Assembly (NCBI GenBank): GCA_003415625.1
Contig: PYIU01000006.1
Coordinates: forward strand, 2,170,001-2,234,000
Source: Aquanectria penicillioides
Taxonomy: Eukaryota > Ascomycota > Sordariomycetes > Hypocreales > Nectriaceae
DNA: 64,000 nucleotides
Direction: 5' to 3'
Shown: in pieces, positions 1 through 12,259 of the stretch
How the letters are laid out: each line of letters starts with the position of its first letter
Position numbering within the stretch: the stretch's first letter is position 1
Translations under genes and position numbers: made by a program
The notes under the pieces: model-generated
Seen by the model: the letters and a program-made list of their open reading frames with translations, nothing else
Databases searched by the model: none
What the model was told of the DNA's origin: nothing

Positions 1-112
1 ATCAAGCCCAAGATGCGTGGGTAGTGGGGTAGGGGGAGGGGGGAGGCGGGCCATGAAATGGTGGAGATAAGGAACCATGAGCAGCTGTGGATGGGTTTAT
101 CTGGAGACTTAC

Positions 113-746
113 AGCCAGTAAGGGCATTCTTGAAGGTCTGCTCGAAACCGAGGAACTTGAGGCTGCAGGCGCCACAGTCAGTAAAACGCAGCATTGGGAA
201 AAGTCGATATGACTAAGGCAAGCCAATCTGCCTCCGGACGAGATAACAGAGCGACGGTGATATCACTACTATCATCGACTCGCAAAAGCACGGTGATAGC
301 AGTGATACGATCGATCGATGATAGCTTGCCACGGAGCCGGTTGATTGGGTCTTTTTTGGGAGAGGGGGGAAACCATATCGATCTCGTATCGGATTTCACA
401 CGTACATGGACAGGTTGACGGAGGGGTGGAATCGAAGACCGCCCTTGTAGGGGCCGAGAGCAGAGTTGTACTGGACACGGAATCCACGGTTGACCTGGAG
501 GTTGCCCTTGTCGTCGCTCCAGGTGACACGGAACTGGATGACACGCTCGGGGATGGCTGCAACGGCGAGAGCGGTGCGGAACTCGGGGCGCTCGGTGAAG
601 AGCTTGCTGTTCTCGAGAGTGCTGGCGAGCTCTGCAGAGATGAACCGTATTAGAATCTAGGTATATCCCAGTTATTTAGGAGGTTGTGGGTGAGGCATAC
701 CGTTGTAAGCCTGCTCAAACTCGGGCTCGGAAGGAAGGTTAGACAT
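113..746 (-). CDS. gdhA: NADP-specific glutamate dehydrogenase, N-terminal part (runs off left edge)
   Basis: Reversible reductive amination of 2-oxoglutarate with ammonium and NADPH, a cytosolic hexamer and a main ammonium-assimilation enzyme in fungi. Three exons are visible: 701-746, 406-631 and 113-162. The first begins MSNLPSEPEFEQAY; the joined product then reads through the conserved PYKGGLRFHPSVN substrate-binding block and KFLGFEQTFKNALTG, which precedes the GGGKGG loop in this family. All three donors and both visible acceptors are canonical (GTATGC, GTACGT, GTAAGT; CTGCAG twice). The middle intron, 163-405, is long for this window. The third intron opens at 112 and does not close before position 1, so roughly the last three quarters of the enzyme lie outside. 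The NADP-type rather than NAD-type assignment follows from the short N-terminus and overall match to fungal GDH1/gdhA/am proteins. Confidence 0.95.
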
Positions 747-890
747 CTTGGGTTGTATTGAAGTTGTTTCTGGGGAAATGGGTATTGGTGTGGAGGATGT
801 TCCAGGTGTTGTTCGGAATTCCAGATTCTTGTGTGAGGATGAGGGATGGATAGGAGAGGCGAGGGAAAGAAACGGAGGAGGGAAGGAGGC

Positions 891-898
891 TTTATATA
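891..898 (-). promoter_or_regulatory. TATA box of the glutamate dehydrogenase gene
   Basis: Read on the minus strand this is TATATAAA, about 145 bases upstream of the ATG at 746. It is followed downstream by a pyrimidine-rich stretch (minus strand, about 840-890) of the kind often seen at transcription starts of strongly expressed fungal genes. The assignment rests on motif and position only. Confidence 0.55.
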
Positions 899-1424
899 AC
901 TCATGGGCGAAAGAAATGAGAGAGGCTAGCAATTGTAAGTAGGTAAGAAGAAATACCACGGCCACCACCCAGGAGAGAGGCGTGGCGGGTGTGAAGGAGC
1001 GCCGACGGGATCTTGGAGAAGCAACAGCATCCATCTCGTCCACGGCTGTTCACACACCCGCAACCCCAAACCAAAGCCTCGCACTCCACAGTCCATTAAT
1101 CCCCTATCTCTCTCGGGAAACTCCCATTCCCACACACACGCCCCCCCAAACAGGCGCTGGGCTGGGTATGAATGTATGGCCACAGAAAGCTTCAACAGAC
1201 CACTCGCCGTTGGCCGTGACATGAAAGCTTCACTCAACGAGAAATGGAAAGTGCACCACGGCCCGCCGGTTGCCCCTCCGAAGTCAGGACCCCGGTGTGG
1301 TCCGTGCATCCCCCCGGTCAAGGAGCTCTAGCAACTTTTAGGTGTCGCCGCACAGCAGGCACCACCTATGTCGGAGCCTCAGTACCTTGCCCTCCCCACC
1401 TCTCCGTTCTTTACTCCACGGCCC

Positions 1425-1454
1425 TTGCGTTGCGTTGCGTTGCGTTGCGTTGCG
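1425..1454. repeat. Pentamer tandem repeat (TTGCG)6
   Basis: Six perfect copies of TTGCG in intergenic DNA. No gene spans it. Confidence 0.9.
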
Positions 1455-1632
1455 TGCAGCAGAGCAAGCTCCTGCGTTGCTTTCCCTTGCTCTAAGCCTT
1501 TAGTGACAAAGGGTAAAAGCTTAGAGTCGTTTATTCCCCTGTTGTCACCATTGGCGACACCCCCCCCCCCACCCCCCCTTTGACACATCTGTATGTACAA
1601 CCGCCGCCGGCGTCGCTAGGTTCGCCGCAAGT

Positions 1633-1667
1633 CGCCCATCGCCCATCGCCCATCGCCCATCGCCCAT
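1633..1667. repeat. Heptamer tandem repeat (CGCCCAT)5
   Basis: Five perfect copies of CGCCCAT, followed by degenerate CATTG/CAATC-like copies up to about 1700. It lies about 180 bases from the TTGCG repeat. Confidence 0.9.
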
Positions 1668-4600
1668 CGTCAATCAACCATTGCTTGTCGCTCATTGCTC
1701 AGTGCCGTGAACGGTCTGGTGTATTATCAAGTTAGACTCTGTTCAACGAGCAATCAATCAAGCCTCAAATTCTCAGTACGCTCGATAGGAAATAGTAGCT
1801 AAGATGGCATGCGTTCCTGCTGACTTGAAAAAAAAATTTGCTTCCACTGCAGCACAGCGCGTGGCAGTTACATTTTTGCAGCGCGTGCTACCAATGTGCT
1901 TGTCTGTTGCAGCTTGCATACGGCTCCTCCGAAATTCGCTTGCCCATTTCCATTTCCACATTCATCTTCACATCTTTCACCACACGCTTATCCATACCTA
2001 CTACCTAGTAATGCCTACCTAGACCTTCACACACATGCACACGCTCCTGAGTCGTGTCGGTTCCGTAAAACCTGCCGCCGACAGCCCCTTCTCCGTATTC
2101 CCATTAGCCAACCTCTCTTAGCCAACTAAACCATCTGTCTCACACACTCCCACGCCTGCACACCCACTCTCCCGCTAATTTGCTCTGCCCACACTGACCA
2201 CTGCACGCCTATGATACACCTACCGCGGGACGCCGCGCGGGGGCGCTGGGACTAGACCGGTTGGTACACGATCTTATCTCGGGCTCTGGTTCATCATAAC
2301 CATCATTCATCGGGCAATTGCATTTCACCTCCGTCTGTGTCAGAACAACGATAGTTGCAGGCCTCGTACAATTCTGTGTTCCTTTGCCGACATGGGAGCT
2401 GGACTCTGATTTGAGCTGGGCTGAGCTGAAAGGCAGACAGATTCTCTGAAATTGTCCCCTCAGCTAACAAAACACCCCACACTCATGACATCCCACGTTC
2501 CGCAGCATGGACACCGACGACAATATTGTCTGTTGCAAAGGCCACGCTCACAGCCACCGACAAAGACAACAAAATGCGACAACATCAAATCGCATAACAT
2601 AAAACAACAGGAACATGGATCAGGCGGAGCCTCCCGGACCCCAGGTGGAACAACCTTCATCCCCCCCCTCTCGCCTCGACCCCCCAAATTCCCTCTAGCC
2701 GTCTCTCCATCATCTCTCCATTCATGGCTGGTCCCCAGAAAGCGCCCCCCCCAAACTTGCAAGCATCCCACACGCCACTCTTGCCAGCCTCAATAAAAAA
2801 AAAATCGCATCCTCAAAGGGTAACCATCCATCGGAGCCACCGAATCAGAGATCCCCCCGGAACGACGGTCCCTGCAGGCCATCCTACTCTGTACTATGTA
2901 TGTGCCTTGGGACTGGACCACAGGGCTTGCATGGCATCAAAACTCTGCGGGAGCAGACATCATCGATCAGTAAGCGCCGCCTTCCAGTGACAGACCGCGC
3001 CACTCTCACTAGACGAACCGAGCCCCCGGCCTCGGCCAGATTCTTCGGGTTGGGTCTAAACCACGCAGACACGGACAAGCACGCCGAAGTCGTTGCGTTA
3101 CGTTCCGCTGGTTATTCGCATTACTTCGTTTGGACTGGCCGGGTCCCTCTGTTACCCCAAGAATTGCTACAGCCACCCTTTGACGCAAGCCATTGTCCCG
3201 AGGAAAATCCAGGCCAAGAGGTTGAAGCATGGTGGCCCCATCTTTTGCCATGATGCATCCATGTTGAACCCATGCCCATCCCTTACTAGTTCCTCCCGAT
3301 ACTATCAGAGCCCCCTTATTGGCCGCCTTGCCCATGCTGTTTGAAGAATCAATTGCCATCGTTCTGAACCCCCAGCCAATCGCTGCACGTCCTCGGGGTT
3401 CCTGGCAGCCTAGAAGGGAAGCAGGCCACCTCATCCCGTTGGCTGAGAGCAACAATGGCATTTACTGTTACTGTAAACTATTTGCTTTACTTTGATCCAT
3501 GAGGACGGCTCATGCTCATCATCTACACAAATTGGCCCTGACCCGCCCAATCTCGCCGGGACCGGAACCCTTGTTCGGGGTATGTTTATTTTCACGGGGG
3601 AAAACGCGGGTGAATCCATGATGAATCCGGGGCCCCTCTGGCTCTCGTCTCAACTTGAGTCGAATCATACACGGGGTGATTCCAGAACACACGACACATG
3701 ACAACGTACTGGACACGGCGGGCTACTACAGCCACGGCCACGGTCAAGGAAAAGGGTACGCACGCACGGGGCTTTGAAGCAGGCAACGTACGTCTGCAGT
3801 AGTCATAACCAGTTATTGTTTTGTCATTGATTCTGACGCCGGACCGATTCCGATCCTGTCTGTGGTGACATTCCGACGGCCACTCACGCACGCTCTGGTA
3901 GTCCTCGCGATTTTTCGGCCTCATGTCCCGAGACTAGACTTGTCTAGCCAGTCCGACTCAGCCCAGCTCTTCTCCACGTCCCGGACATATAACTCCACGC
4001 TTGCATTTGCCTTGCTTAGGTGGTGGCGGGAGCCTGAGACACAGGCTGGAGGCTAGAGGACTCCTATACCGGGCATCCGTCCCTCCATTCCACTGGGTCA
4101 GGCTCCTGTTTCTTGCTAGGCTTGGGGTCTTATTTTATTTTATTTTATTTTCGTCTTGGAGGGCCTTCAGGCACCAATGCGCGGCAGGACGGGATTAATG
4201 CTTGCCATTATCAATCAGTTGCAGTGGCGTTTAGTGCTTCCTTCCCGTCTGCAACTTGCAGTCATTCCGGAGTCTCCTCCCATCTTGGATCACTACCCTA
4301 ACCCCCAAACTTGGTTTCCACGCCCATTTAGCAATATCTAGGTATCGCCTTCCCTCTTTCCCCCCCCCCCGTCCACTTCCCCTGGCCGACCTGCCTCATC
4401 CCGCCAAACTACACAAGATCCATATTTTTTGTCCACCGACCGCACACCACCCGCGGATGTCTCGCATCCCCCCCATGTCCCGTTTCCGCTGTCTTGTCTG
4501 TGCTCCTCTTATCCCACCGTCTCTTCACCTTCTCTACGACCGACTCTGGTACCTTTTTCTTCCAAATCACCCTGGTTCCGATTCTTCCCGGTGCTGTCCG

Positions 4601-5551
4601 TCCCGGGTTGTTCTCTTGCCTCCCCCACACGCCAGCTTCACCACCTCCACCCTCTCCCATACCTTGACGCTCACTGACGCTCCGTTTCCCGCAAGGACTC
4701 CCGCCTCACTTCACCACCGTCCCTCACCCGTCCCTCACCGTCGGTCTGCTCATCATCTCTCCATTGTCCGCCCACTTTACGCCGGGCCTCGACCACTCTA
4801 CCGTTCAAGGGTGTGCTGGCATCGGTCCCGTCACTGCCGTGCCGAATGTAATATAAATAAAAATGAAAATGAAAAACGTCCGACTCACCTTGCATGGTGC
4901 CATTCTCTTACTCACCGTTTTCTCCCCTCCTCCAATGGCCATGCATCGCTCACCTTGGCTTGGCCATGCCATGATCCCACGACCGTCCTCAAACAGCTTG
5001 TCCTGCTTCCAATGCGAAGCTATCCCCGTCAGCAAGTTTGGCCACTCACATCGGAAATCGGCTTCTGTTTTCACATGTCTCGTGTTCTTTTCCAATGCTT
5101 TCATTTCATACACCTGAATCCCTACTGGCTCAGCCAACAAAACTTATACGTAAAATATACATACACAACATCTGCAATGACGTCGGGTCCTGCATCTGTC
5201 GCTGCACCCCCTGGCTATAGAAACCCTGACCCAGAACCCTGAACACACCCCGGAACGCCTTACGTACTTTCAACGACAACATCAAAATCCCATGTCCTCC
5301 AGTTGCCAATGCCTGTGCTTTGCGCCAACAAATATGTGAGCATGTGTGTAGGTGTGTGTAAGAGAGTGTGTGGGAATGCCTGCGCAGGAGCTCACACACA
5401 GACACACACACACACAGGCACCCCAAAATGATTATGCCCTGCATTCCTTGTTTCCCCGACCTCCTCCTCCTCCTCGTTTCTCCTCATTTCACGAAGCCCT
5501 CCCCCCCCCCGCCAACCCTCGTTTCGCTTCGCCTTGCCATAACAAAACATC

Positions 5552-8500
5552 TCACCACATAGCCGCTTGATCCGCATCGAACCGCGTCAGCTCACGCCCC
5601 GCATCCTCCAGGTCCTTCTTGGCCTTCATTCGCATGTAGAAGATCGGACAGTCCTTGCTGCTGCAGATTACCTCGCAGTGCATGCTCCCCTGGCAGCGCT
5701 GGCACTGGGTCCACAGTCGCCCGAACCTCACCTCCAGGTCTGACACGCGATCAATAGTCTTCTTGTATAACTCTCCGACACGCGGTGCGCAGTTGGCGCA
5801 CACCGCTCCGTCTTTCTCATCTTTACCCGTCAATGGCTTCTTGCAACCCATGCATGTCTGCATCTTCTTGGCGAACTTCATCAGACCCCCCACCGTGGGA
5901 GCGGCAACCGAAATCGTCCGTGTGTGATCCCCTGTCAGTAGCGACCGCGCCTTAGTCTCCCCGAGAATCGGCTCGAAAATGCGCCCCAGTGGCTTCGCTA
6001 GTTGGTTGTCTAGATAGTAGCGCGTGTCGATGGGCACGTTGTTCTCCAACACGTAAATGGGGTCCTCGGATTTCTCGAAGTTCTTGGCCCCCGCCGCTCC
6101 TCGGACCATGACGTAGGGGACTCGGTCACCGAGTCCCGGCGCCGAACCCGCATCGCGCTTCTTCATCCGTTGTGCCAGCTCAACATGGGCTTGCTTTGCA
6201 GCATAATCGTCCTTTGTGAGCGCTTTGGTAATGACCAATTTCGACATGTCGACTTTATTTTGCAGCAGATCCGCAATCGTCTCCTTGACATACCTATTTT
6301 CCCGCCGTTAGCATCCATCATTTCGGACCGGAATCGGAAGTTCCACTCCAACTTACTCTTGTGCGCCTTGCACGTCCTGTTCAATCAAGATCATTCTCAA
6401 CACCTTCTCAATAACAGTCTGCACTAGCAAACAATTGTCTCGTCGCACTGTCTCGATACCTTTCGTATCCATCTTGTCGTACTTCTCCGGCTTCGTCCAG
6501 TATAGTCCCGCGTATCGCTTCTTGTTGATGAGCAAGTATGGGAAATATACCTTCTCGAACTCGAGCTTGATTGGCTTGACGAATTTGTCGGATACATATT
6601 TGGACGCCTCTTCGCCCAACTTCATCGCCTCTTTGAGATCCTTGGTACCGAACTTGATCATGACCGAATCGGTATCACCATAGATGACTTGGGCATCGTG
6701 CGAATATCCATTGGCAATGCAGTAACGCTTCTCCACTTCATCCTTGGTCTTCTCAATCATCTGTCGGCCGAAACTCGTCGTGCTACTGGCAATCTGGAGA
6801 CAGGGAAGTTTACCGGTTGTGGCGCCTGTCAAACCGTACACACTGTTGGCGCTAATCTTCAGAGCCAGTTGACGACCGTTCAACACGGCCTTCTTGAATG
6901 GGTCTGTTTCAACAGCTAGCTCACGCTTGGCCTGCTTTCGTGCAGATAAAAGTTCTTCCAGAATCTGTGCCAACAATCCCTTCCTCTGCTTGATCGTCAC
7001 GAAAGTGTCACCGTTGGGTGTGACGATGTAGTCTTCGTCCTTCTTCAGATTGAATGTCTCAATAGCCTTCTTGTCCAGCAAGGTTGTGTAGCAAAGATTA
7101 TGCGCCTGCATAATACTGGGATACAGCGACGCGAAATCGAGGGTGGCAATCGGAACATCGTAGTAGCCTCGGGTGGGCTCAATAACGGTAGCTCCCTCAT
7201 ACTGATCATCTGACTGCTCTGACTTAAGATTGGGAATGACGAGTTTCTGTTCTAGAGCCTTTCGGAAGAGCTGACTGATGAATTTGATTTGCTGGCCTCG
7301 TGAGAGCAAGAAGTTGAACGGCACACCAGTGACTCTTGCCATCTCCGTATAGTTTTCCAGGCAAGAAAGCTTGTCCATAAGTCTTTGCGGAAGATAGGCA
7401 TCCTTCAAGCAGTACAGCGCGAGACGTCGTCGTGACTCGGGTGTACCATTGAACAATTCCGTAATCATAGTGTGATGAACATCTTCCTTTTGCTCTCCCA
7501 GGAAATGAGCCGATACGGAGTTCAGGGTGTAGCTTCGAAGGTGGTGATCGCGCTGAATCAACTGTAGCAGATCTAATTGCAATCGGCCATTGGTGTTTGT
7601 GGCCTTTGTATCTCGATTACCCATTTGCTTGCTCGAGAAGTTGGTCTCCTTTGCCCGAGAAGGAACGCTGGGGAGACGAGACCAGTATTCGAAACCGTTA
7701 ACCTTGAGGTGCTTGCCTCGATCCAGGAGGTAAGGGAAATCAAAGTTGGCGATATTGTATCCTGTGATGATATCCGGGTCTACCTTAATCAAAAACTTTT
7801 GCCACTCGCTGAGCATCTTGTCCTCTTTCTCAAACTGGATGATCTCCGTTGCCACAATAGAGCTTGTTTCTTGGAGACAGAAGACATTTCGAACAAAGGG
7901 CTTCTTTTCTCCGTATCTAGTGACGATGTTGGCGATCTGGATAACAGGGTCGTGAGTCGCTTCGGGGAAAATTCCTTTTCGTCCGGCACACTCGATATCG
8001 AAGGATAAGATTCTCAGTGGAGCCATCTTGGACCATTCACCTATTGGTTTATGTGCGATAAGATCGAGGTAGCTTACTTCAGCTTCGATCTGACAATTCG
8101 ACTGTCGGATGTGGTCGGGAATCAACTTGAATGTCTTGGCAGGTGCCTCTACCCAAGACATACCTTGGACCTGTAAAAGAAAACGTGAGTTTGATGTCTT
8201 TGCATGCATTTTGTTTGTCTCTGGTAGCGCTGACCTTGCAATCCACCATGAATCGCAACACATATTGGATGTTGTCGAAGGTCATGATCTCCTGGCCACC
8301 GGTGTGCCACATGCCCTTCCAGTTTGCATTTCCGCTTTGAATCGTTGTCCGAACCCTGTTGATAAACTTTGGATCGGTGACAGTGACCTTTAAGTATGGC
8401 TTAGAAACGTTGCCATGGAAGCCATAAATATTTTCTCGCATAGCCAGAGCAACTGAGTGGATCGTCGGCTGGTGTTGGGCAATCTGAGTTTCGAGATAGG

Positions 8501-8993
8501 CTTTGAAAGCAGCACAGTCGTGAGGCTGGAAATTTATCGGAGCAGGTACGTAGAGATAGTGCTTGAAGTCAGTGACGTGCAACATAACTGAGTGTCCCTC
8601 CTGTGTGACACCGAAGAGCTTCACAGTAGCTTTGCCACCATGGAGTGTGCCCTCTTCAGCTTCGATGGACTGGAAGCACAGGCTATCGCGTTCCGGCACG
8701 AAATCGACAACGGGTGGTCGGTCCCAGGCCTGGTCCTTCTCTGTGTTGTTACGCTTCAAATCCGAGATATCCTGGCTCAGCTTTTCGAGGACCTCTGACT
8801 CGAACACGCTCTTGGGCTGGCTTGAAGCCAGTTTCGATCGAGGATCATTCTGTGAGCTGTTGAATCGGCGGGCAGGCGACGAGGTGAAGGCCTCTACCTT
8901 GCGCTTCTTTGCAGAAGTCGGCGTCGAAGGGATGTTCTGGCGAGTAAGGGACTCGCCCAACACCCGCTTCTGGGGAAGGACTGCGCTCGCCAT
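5552..8993 (-). CDS. POL3: DNA polymerase delta catalytic subunit
   Basis: Family-B replicative polymerase with 3'-5' proofreading, working with PCNA mainly on the lagging strand. Exons are 8235-8993, 6357-8170 and 5552-6293, giving 1104 residues, normal for the family. Exonuclease motifs: FDIEC at about 310, [10 protein letters not shown] near 395 and YCLKDAYLP near 510. Polymerase motifs: [10 protein letters not shown] (598-607), KISANSVYG (691-699) and YGDTDSVMI (750-758). The C-terminus carries CysA (CMGC...CANC, 1005-1026) and CysB (Cys 1055, 1058, 1068, 1073, spaced as in the iron-sulfur cluster of yeast Pol3). All catalytic acidic residues are present. The start [13 protein letters not shown] gives a basic, disordered N-terminus as in orthologues. 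Introns are 64 bases each, with clean GT...AG ends. The stop is TGA at 5552-5554. A G1/S-type element lies upstream at 9220-9231. Confidence 0.98.
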
Positions 8994-9219
8994 GGCGTGA
9001 AAGGCCTACACGGTAGAAGGGGGAAAGGAAATGAAATAGAAATAGAAAGGAAAAAGAGGGAATGTCAACAAGTTTATTTCTGCTCCGTCATCAACAAGAA
9101 CTAGGCAGAAGATGGATTGTTGTTTGTTGACTTGGGACGGAGGCTTTGGCTTGTGGACAATTCTGCACCCAGATTCTTGAGAGGACGAATTCGACGACAC
9201 GACTTTAATTGATCCGTAC

Positions 9220-9231
9220 CGCGAAAACGCG
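9220..9231. promoter_or_regulatory. Candidate SCB/MCB (G1/S) element upstream of POL3
   Basis: The sequence CGCGAAAACGCG combines CGCGAAA, a match to the SBF consensus CRCGAAA, with the MCB core ACGCG. It lies about 230 bases upstream of the POL3 ATG. Replication genes in fungi are commonly driven in late G1 by SBF/MBF-type factors through such sites. A CACGTG box lies about 50 bases further upstream at 9281-9286. The motif match is seen; the function is inferred. Confidence 0.5.
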
Positions 9232-9300
9232 CCTGCCATGACCGTGACGTGACTGCCCCACCCTGGTCGTCAATGGCAGACACGTGAGTTGGCGTGCCCT

Positions 9301-9313
9301 CCCCCCCCCCCCC
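9301..9313 (+). repeat. C13 homopolymer
   Basis: Uninterrupted run of 13 C in the POL3 upstream region. Confidence 0.95.
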
Positions 9314-10521
9314 TTGTGGCCTGAGGCATGAGCGGCAAACAAAGATGGTTGCCAAGGCATCGACATAGGTGAGCGGCAACGACAGGAGAGAACGGCTTAG
9401 AGGAGAACCACGAGACTTGCGCCAAAGGCATGGGAAATGGAATCCGTATTCATGAACTATTCCCGATGCATTCATCATGCTAAGAAACTCTTATGGCTAA
9501 TAACAAACGAATTGAATACTCACCATGAAAGCGGATCACCTTCTCCTCACTTCCAAAACACCACCGTATAATCGCTTACTATCCCGCCTGACCCCAGCAC
9601 CAACTCATCCCTCGCCTGTCCCAAACGTAAGTCAGCATTTCGCGAGAACTTTCCACAGAACGACAAGACAGAAGGTTTTAATAATAATGTCCAAAAATCA
9701 GACATCCATTCTATACGCATCCTCCTCCCTCTCGGGACGCTCAGCTAAGCCATGCATAAAAAGAATTCATCATAAAGACAAACAGAGGAACGAGATCGAC
9801 AACAGCAAATAAGACTTGCCTTGTTGATTTTCACCTCAATCAAACTGTGAATGACTAAATAACCAGGACAAAACCATGGAGACTCAACCAGTGGTTAACA
9901 AAGTATGCTGATCTTGTTCAACGATATATCCTGTCCAGTTTGAGATTTAAAGACGATCCCATAGACCACAAGACGAAGAAGGAAAGAACCAAGGAATAGA
10001 TATCATGAAGAGAAACAAAAAAAAAATCTTTTATTCTACAGCCGAGTACTTAAATATTATTAGACCTCTCTCTCCTTTAGTCATGCAATGGCAGCCAACA
10101 AATCTGCGGGGTATGGCATGACTCTGTATTGTGTCGACCAGGGCCAAGAGCTGCAATCTCATGTAATAGAATCTTCCCCCATGTCCATGCAAGCATGGAA
10201 TCAATCACACCTCCGACCGCCGGCTACCTCCCGGAATCTTCCTGTCGACTAGACCCGAAAATTGAAATTTCACACCTGGGATTTATGCTGTATAGTCATG
10301 GCTTCGTTAAATTTGGCCTCAGTTGACATCCAGGGTCGTTTCCCAATCAGTGACCCTCTCGACCTTGAACGCCGACGCTGTGCAATGCAAAAGAGCTTTC
10401 CTTCTTGAGCTAACAGCGCATTCTTCTCCAAAAGATCTTCCAAATTCTTTCTTTCTTTAAAAAAGGTATACTCGTTTAACTCGACTTCGATTAGAGTAAG
10501 ACTCCACGTGACTATCTCGGC

Positions 10522-12259
10522 TCAAGACGACGTGATAGTTCCAAGCTCGCACCAGTTATTGACAGGCTGTTCATATGTCAGCGGCAGGACCCAATTGTCG
10601 GCTAATGCGGGTTATACTTACAATGCAACTGAGGTACTTGCACCAGCTGCAGGTGTTGCGGGGCCCGTAGAAGTTGTTGAGGAGGAGAATGAAGACGATG
10701 ATGATCGCTACGAGCATACCAGCTCGGACAAGCCACCAGGCCCACCAAAGTGGCTTTCGACCCTTGAAGAAACCGACCGGGTTCTTGACGAAGGGGGAGG
10801 TGTCTCAGTGGCGCCAGGGGTAACTGCCGTGTATGAGAGATCCTGGCCCAACCTCCTTCGAAGGGAATTAGGGGAGTGGAGAATACAGACTCCAAGAGCA
10901 AGGCCCATCAAGAATCCGCCAATGTGAGAAAAGTTGTCCAGACCGGGGAGGAGTCCCAAGACGAAGGAGATGATCATATCAACGGCGATGAACATTAAAT
11001 CTTTGACTGGGCTCTTTCGCTCCTTCCAAGAATAGAGCAGGTCAAGCAAGGTGAGGGCAATAATTCCAAACAGAGAACCTGAAGCACCGGTCGACGCGAT
11101 ACCGGGAGCCGCGAAGTTACCGCCCATGACGAAGCCAAAGATACCGGCGCTCAAGTAGACCAGAAAGAAGCGAATGGACCCGATGGCCATTTCCATTTCC
11201 TTCGCAATGGTCATTTGCAGCAGAAGATTGAAACCAATGTGGATGAGACCTGCATGCATGAAGATGGGGATGATGAAACGCCACCACTGGTTGGGCAGAC
11301 CCGTATCACTGGTATGGGGGTTTGGTACACCTCCGAAACCGCAGAGTTCACTGAGGGTGCAGGCATCGTCGCTTGTAGTAGCCTTAGGGCAAAGGAAGCT
11401 GATTGTAGTGTTCGAGTTCTGGATACCGTCAACTTCGTGCATGCATGGCACGTAACGGGCGCCCATGTTGATGAGAACTTGAGTCGAAGGACCAATCATG
11501 GGGTTAAAGGAGGGCTTGATCATGATCGGAGAACCAGTGAGGATTCCTATAGCTGTGTCAGTTCAATGAAGCAGGACGGTAGGCAGGAACACAGCGGAAT
11601 CTTTGCGTACCATTCTTCACAATTTCACCAATAAAAACACCAATTTGGGCGACGGTGAAAATGTATACAACCCATGGAATACGCTTCTTGTCGGCACCAA
11701 ACATTCCTAGCTCGCCAAGTCGGACCTTGCCCTTCCTGTCCTTGTTGCGAGCACCGTTCGCAAGGGGAGCATCATAGATGTGGTCGTTCATTTCAGTATC
11801 CTTATGTTGCCGATCTTGCAAAGGGATGTCCTCGTGGCGATGTGCCTGTGAGGATTGGGCCGGCACCGCAGCAGCACCAGCAGCACCACCACCACCACCA
11901 CCGCCATAGTAGCTCGTATCTTGATGATAGTATCCCTGTTGTGAGATATCGCCCGAGTTGGCACCAGGAGACGGCCGTTGGTTGTTCATTGGATATGCGT
12001 TGTCGTCAAAAACGGTGTCGAAAGGAGACTGGTCGGGATGCTGGTTGTTGCTGGGCTGTTGCTGCACGGGGCTGCTATGGGCGGAATCGTGGGAGGCGCC
12101 TTGTTGAGGGAAGGAGGGTGCCTTGTAGGTGGCCTGGTATGGGGGAGCGGGCGTCGATGATGGTGACAGCACGTTGTCGGATTGATGATATGGCGAGGGG
12201 GATTGTGTGCTGGTATAGGGGGCCTGTTGATGGCCGTAGTAGTAATTGTGAGAGGCCAT
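10522..12259 (-). CDS. Rhomboid-family intramembrane serine protease (one-base frame break)
   Basis: Multi-pass membrane protease expected to cleave transmembrane substrates. Exons are 11611-12259, 10622-11546 and 10522-10566. The first 180 or so residues are soluble and rich in Pro, Gln, Ser and Tyr (start MASHNYYYGHQQ, with a Gly/Ala tract), then comes a first membrane segment near IPWVVYIFTVAQIGVFIGEI. The core has WWRFIIPIFMHAGLIHI, the catalytic-serine motif GASGSLFG and the histidine motif FSHIGGFLMG, so both catalytic residues are present. Downstream, the reading frame switches: the conserved FFKGRKPLWWAWWLVRAG, a last membrane helix, the Cys motif CSWCKYLSC and the final exon (ends ELGTITSS) are in another frame. 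One extra C in the run at 10793-10797 would join them, giving 539 residues. Either a sequencing error or a real frameshift truncating the C-terminal tail. Confidence 0.85.

Larger units (their letters stand above)
747..5551. other. Gene-free interval between gdhA and POL3
   Basis: The left end is the gdhA promoter (minus strand). The rest holds no gene I can support. It contains tandem repeats at 1425-1454 and 1633-1667, a (TATTT)4 run at 4131-4150, and a plus-strand frame open from 4256 to 5242. That frame is low-complexity, rich in Pro, Ser, His and Leu, and lies in very pyrimidine-rich DNA where stop codons are naturally scarce. The last few hundred bases before 5552 are expected to hold the POL3 3' UTR. 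Confidence 0.5.
8994..10521. other. POL3 promoter and rhomboid-gene 3' flank
   Basis: The left part is the POL3 upstream region with the elements listed separately. From about 9480 onward the DNA is AT-richer, with no gene I can support; its right end should hold the 3' UTR of the rhomboid gene. Another CACGTGAC box is at 10505-10512. Confidence 0.5.

Noticed and set aside
8049..8085. Possible 37-base intron inside POL3 exon 2 (GTAAGC...ATAG, minus strand)
   Set aside because: Too short, not a multiple of three, and the readthrough sequence ([14 protein letters not shown]) aligns with the conserved region before the Exo I motif.
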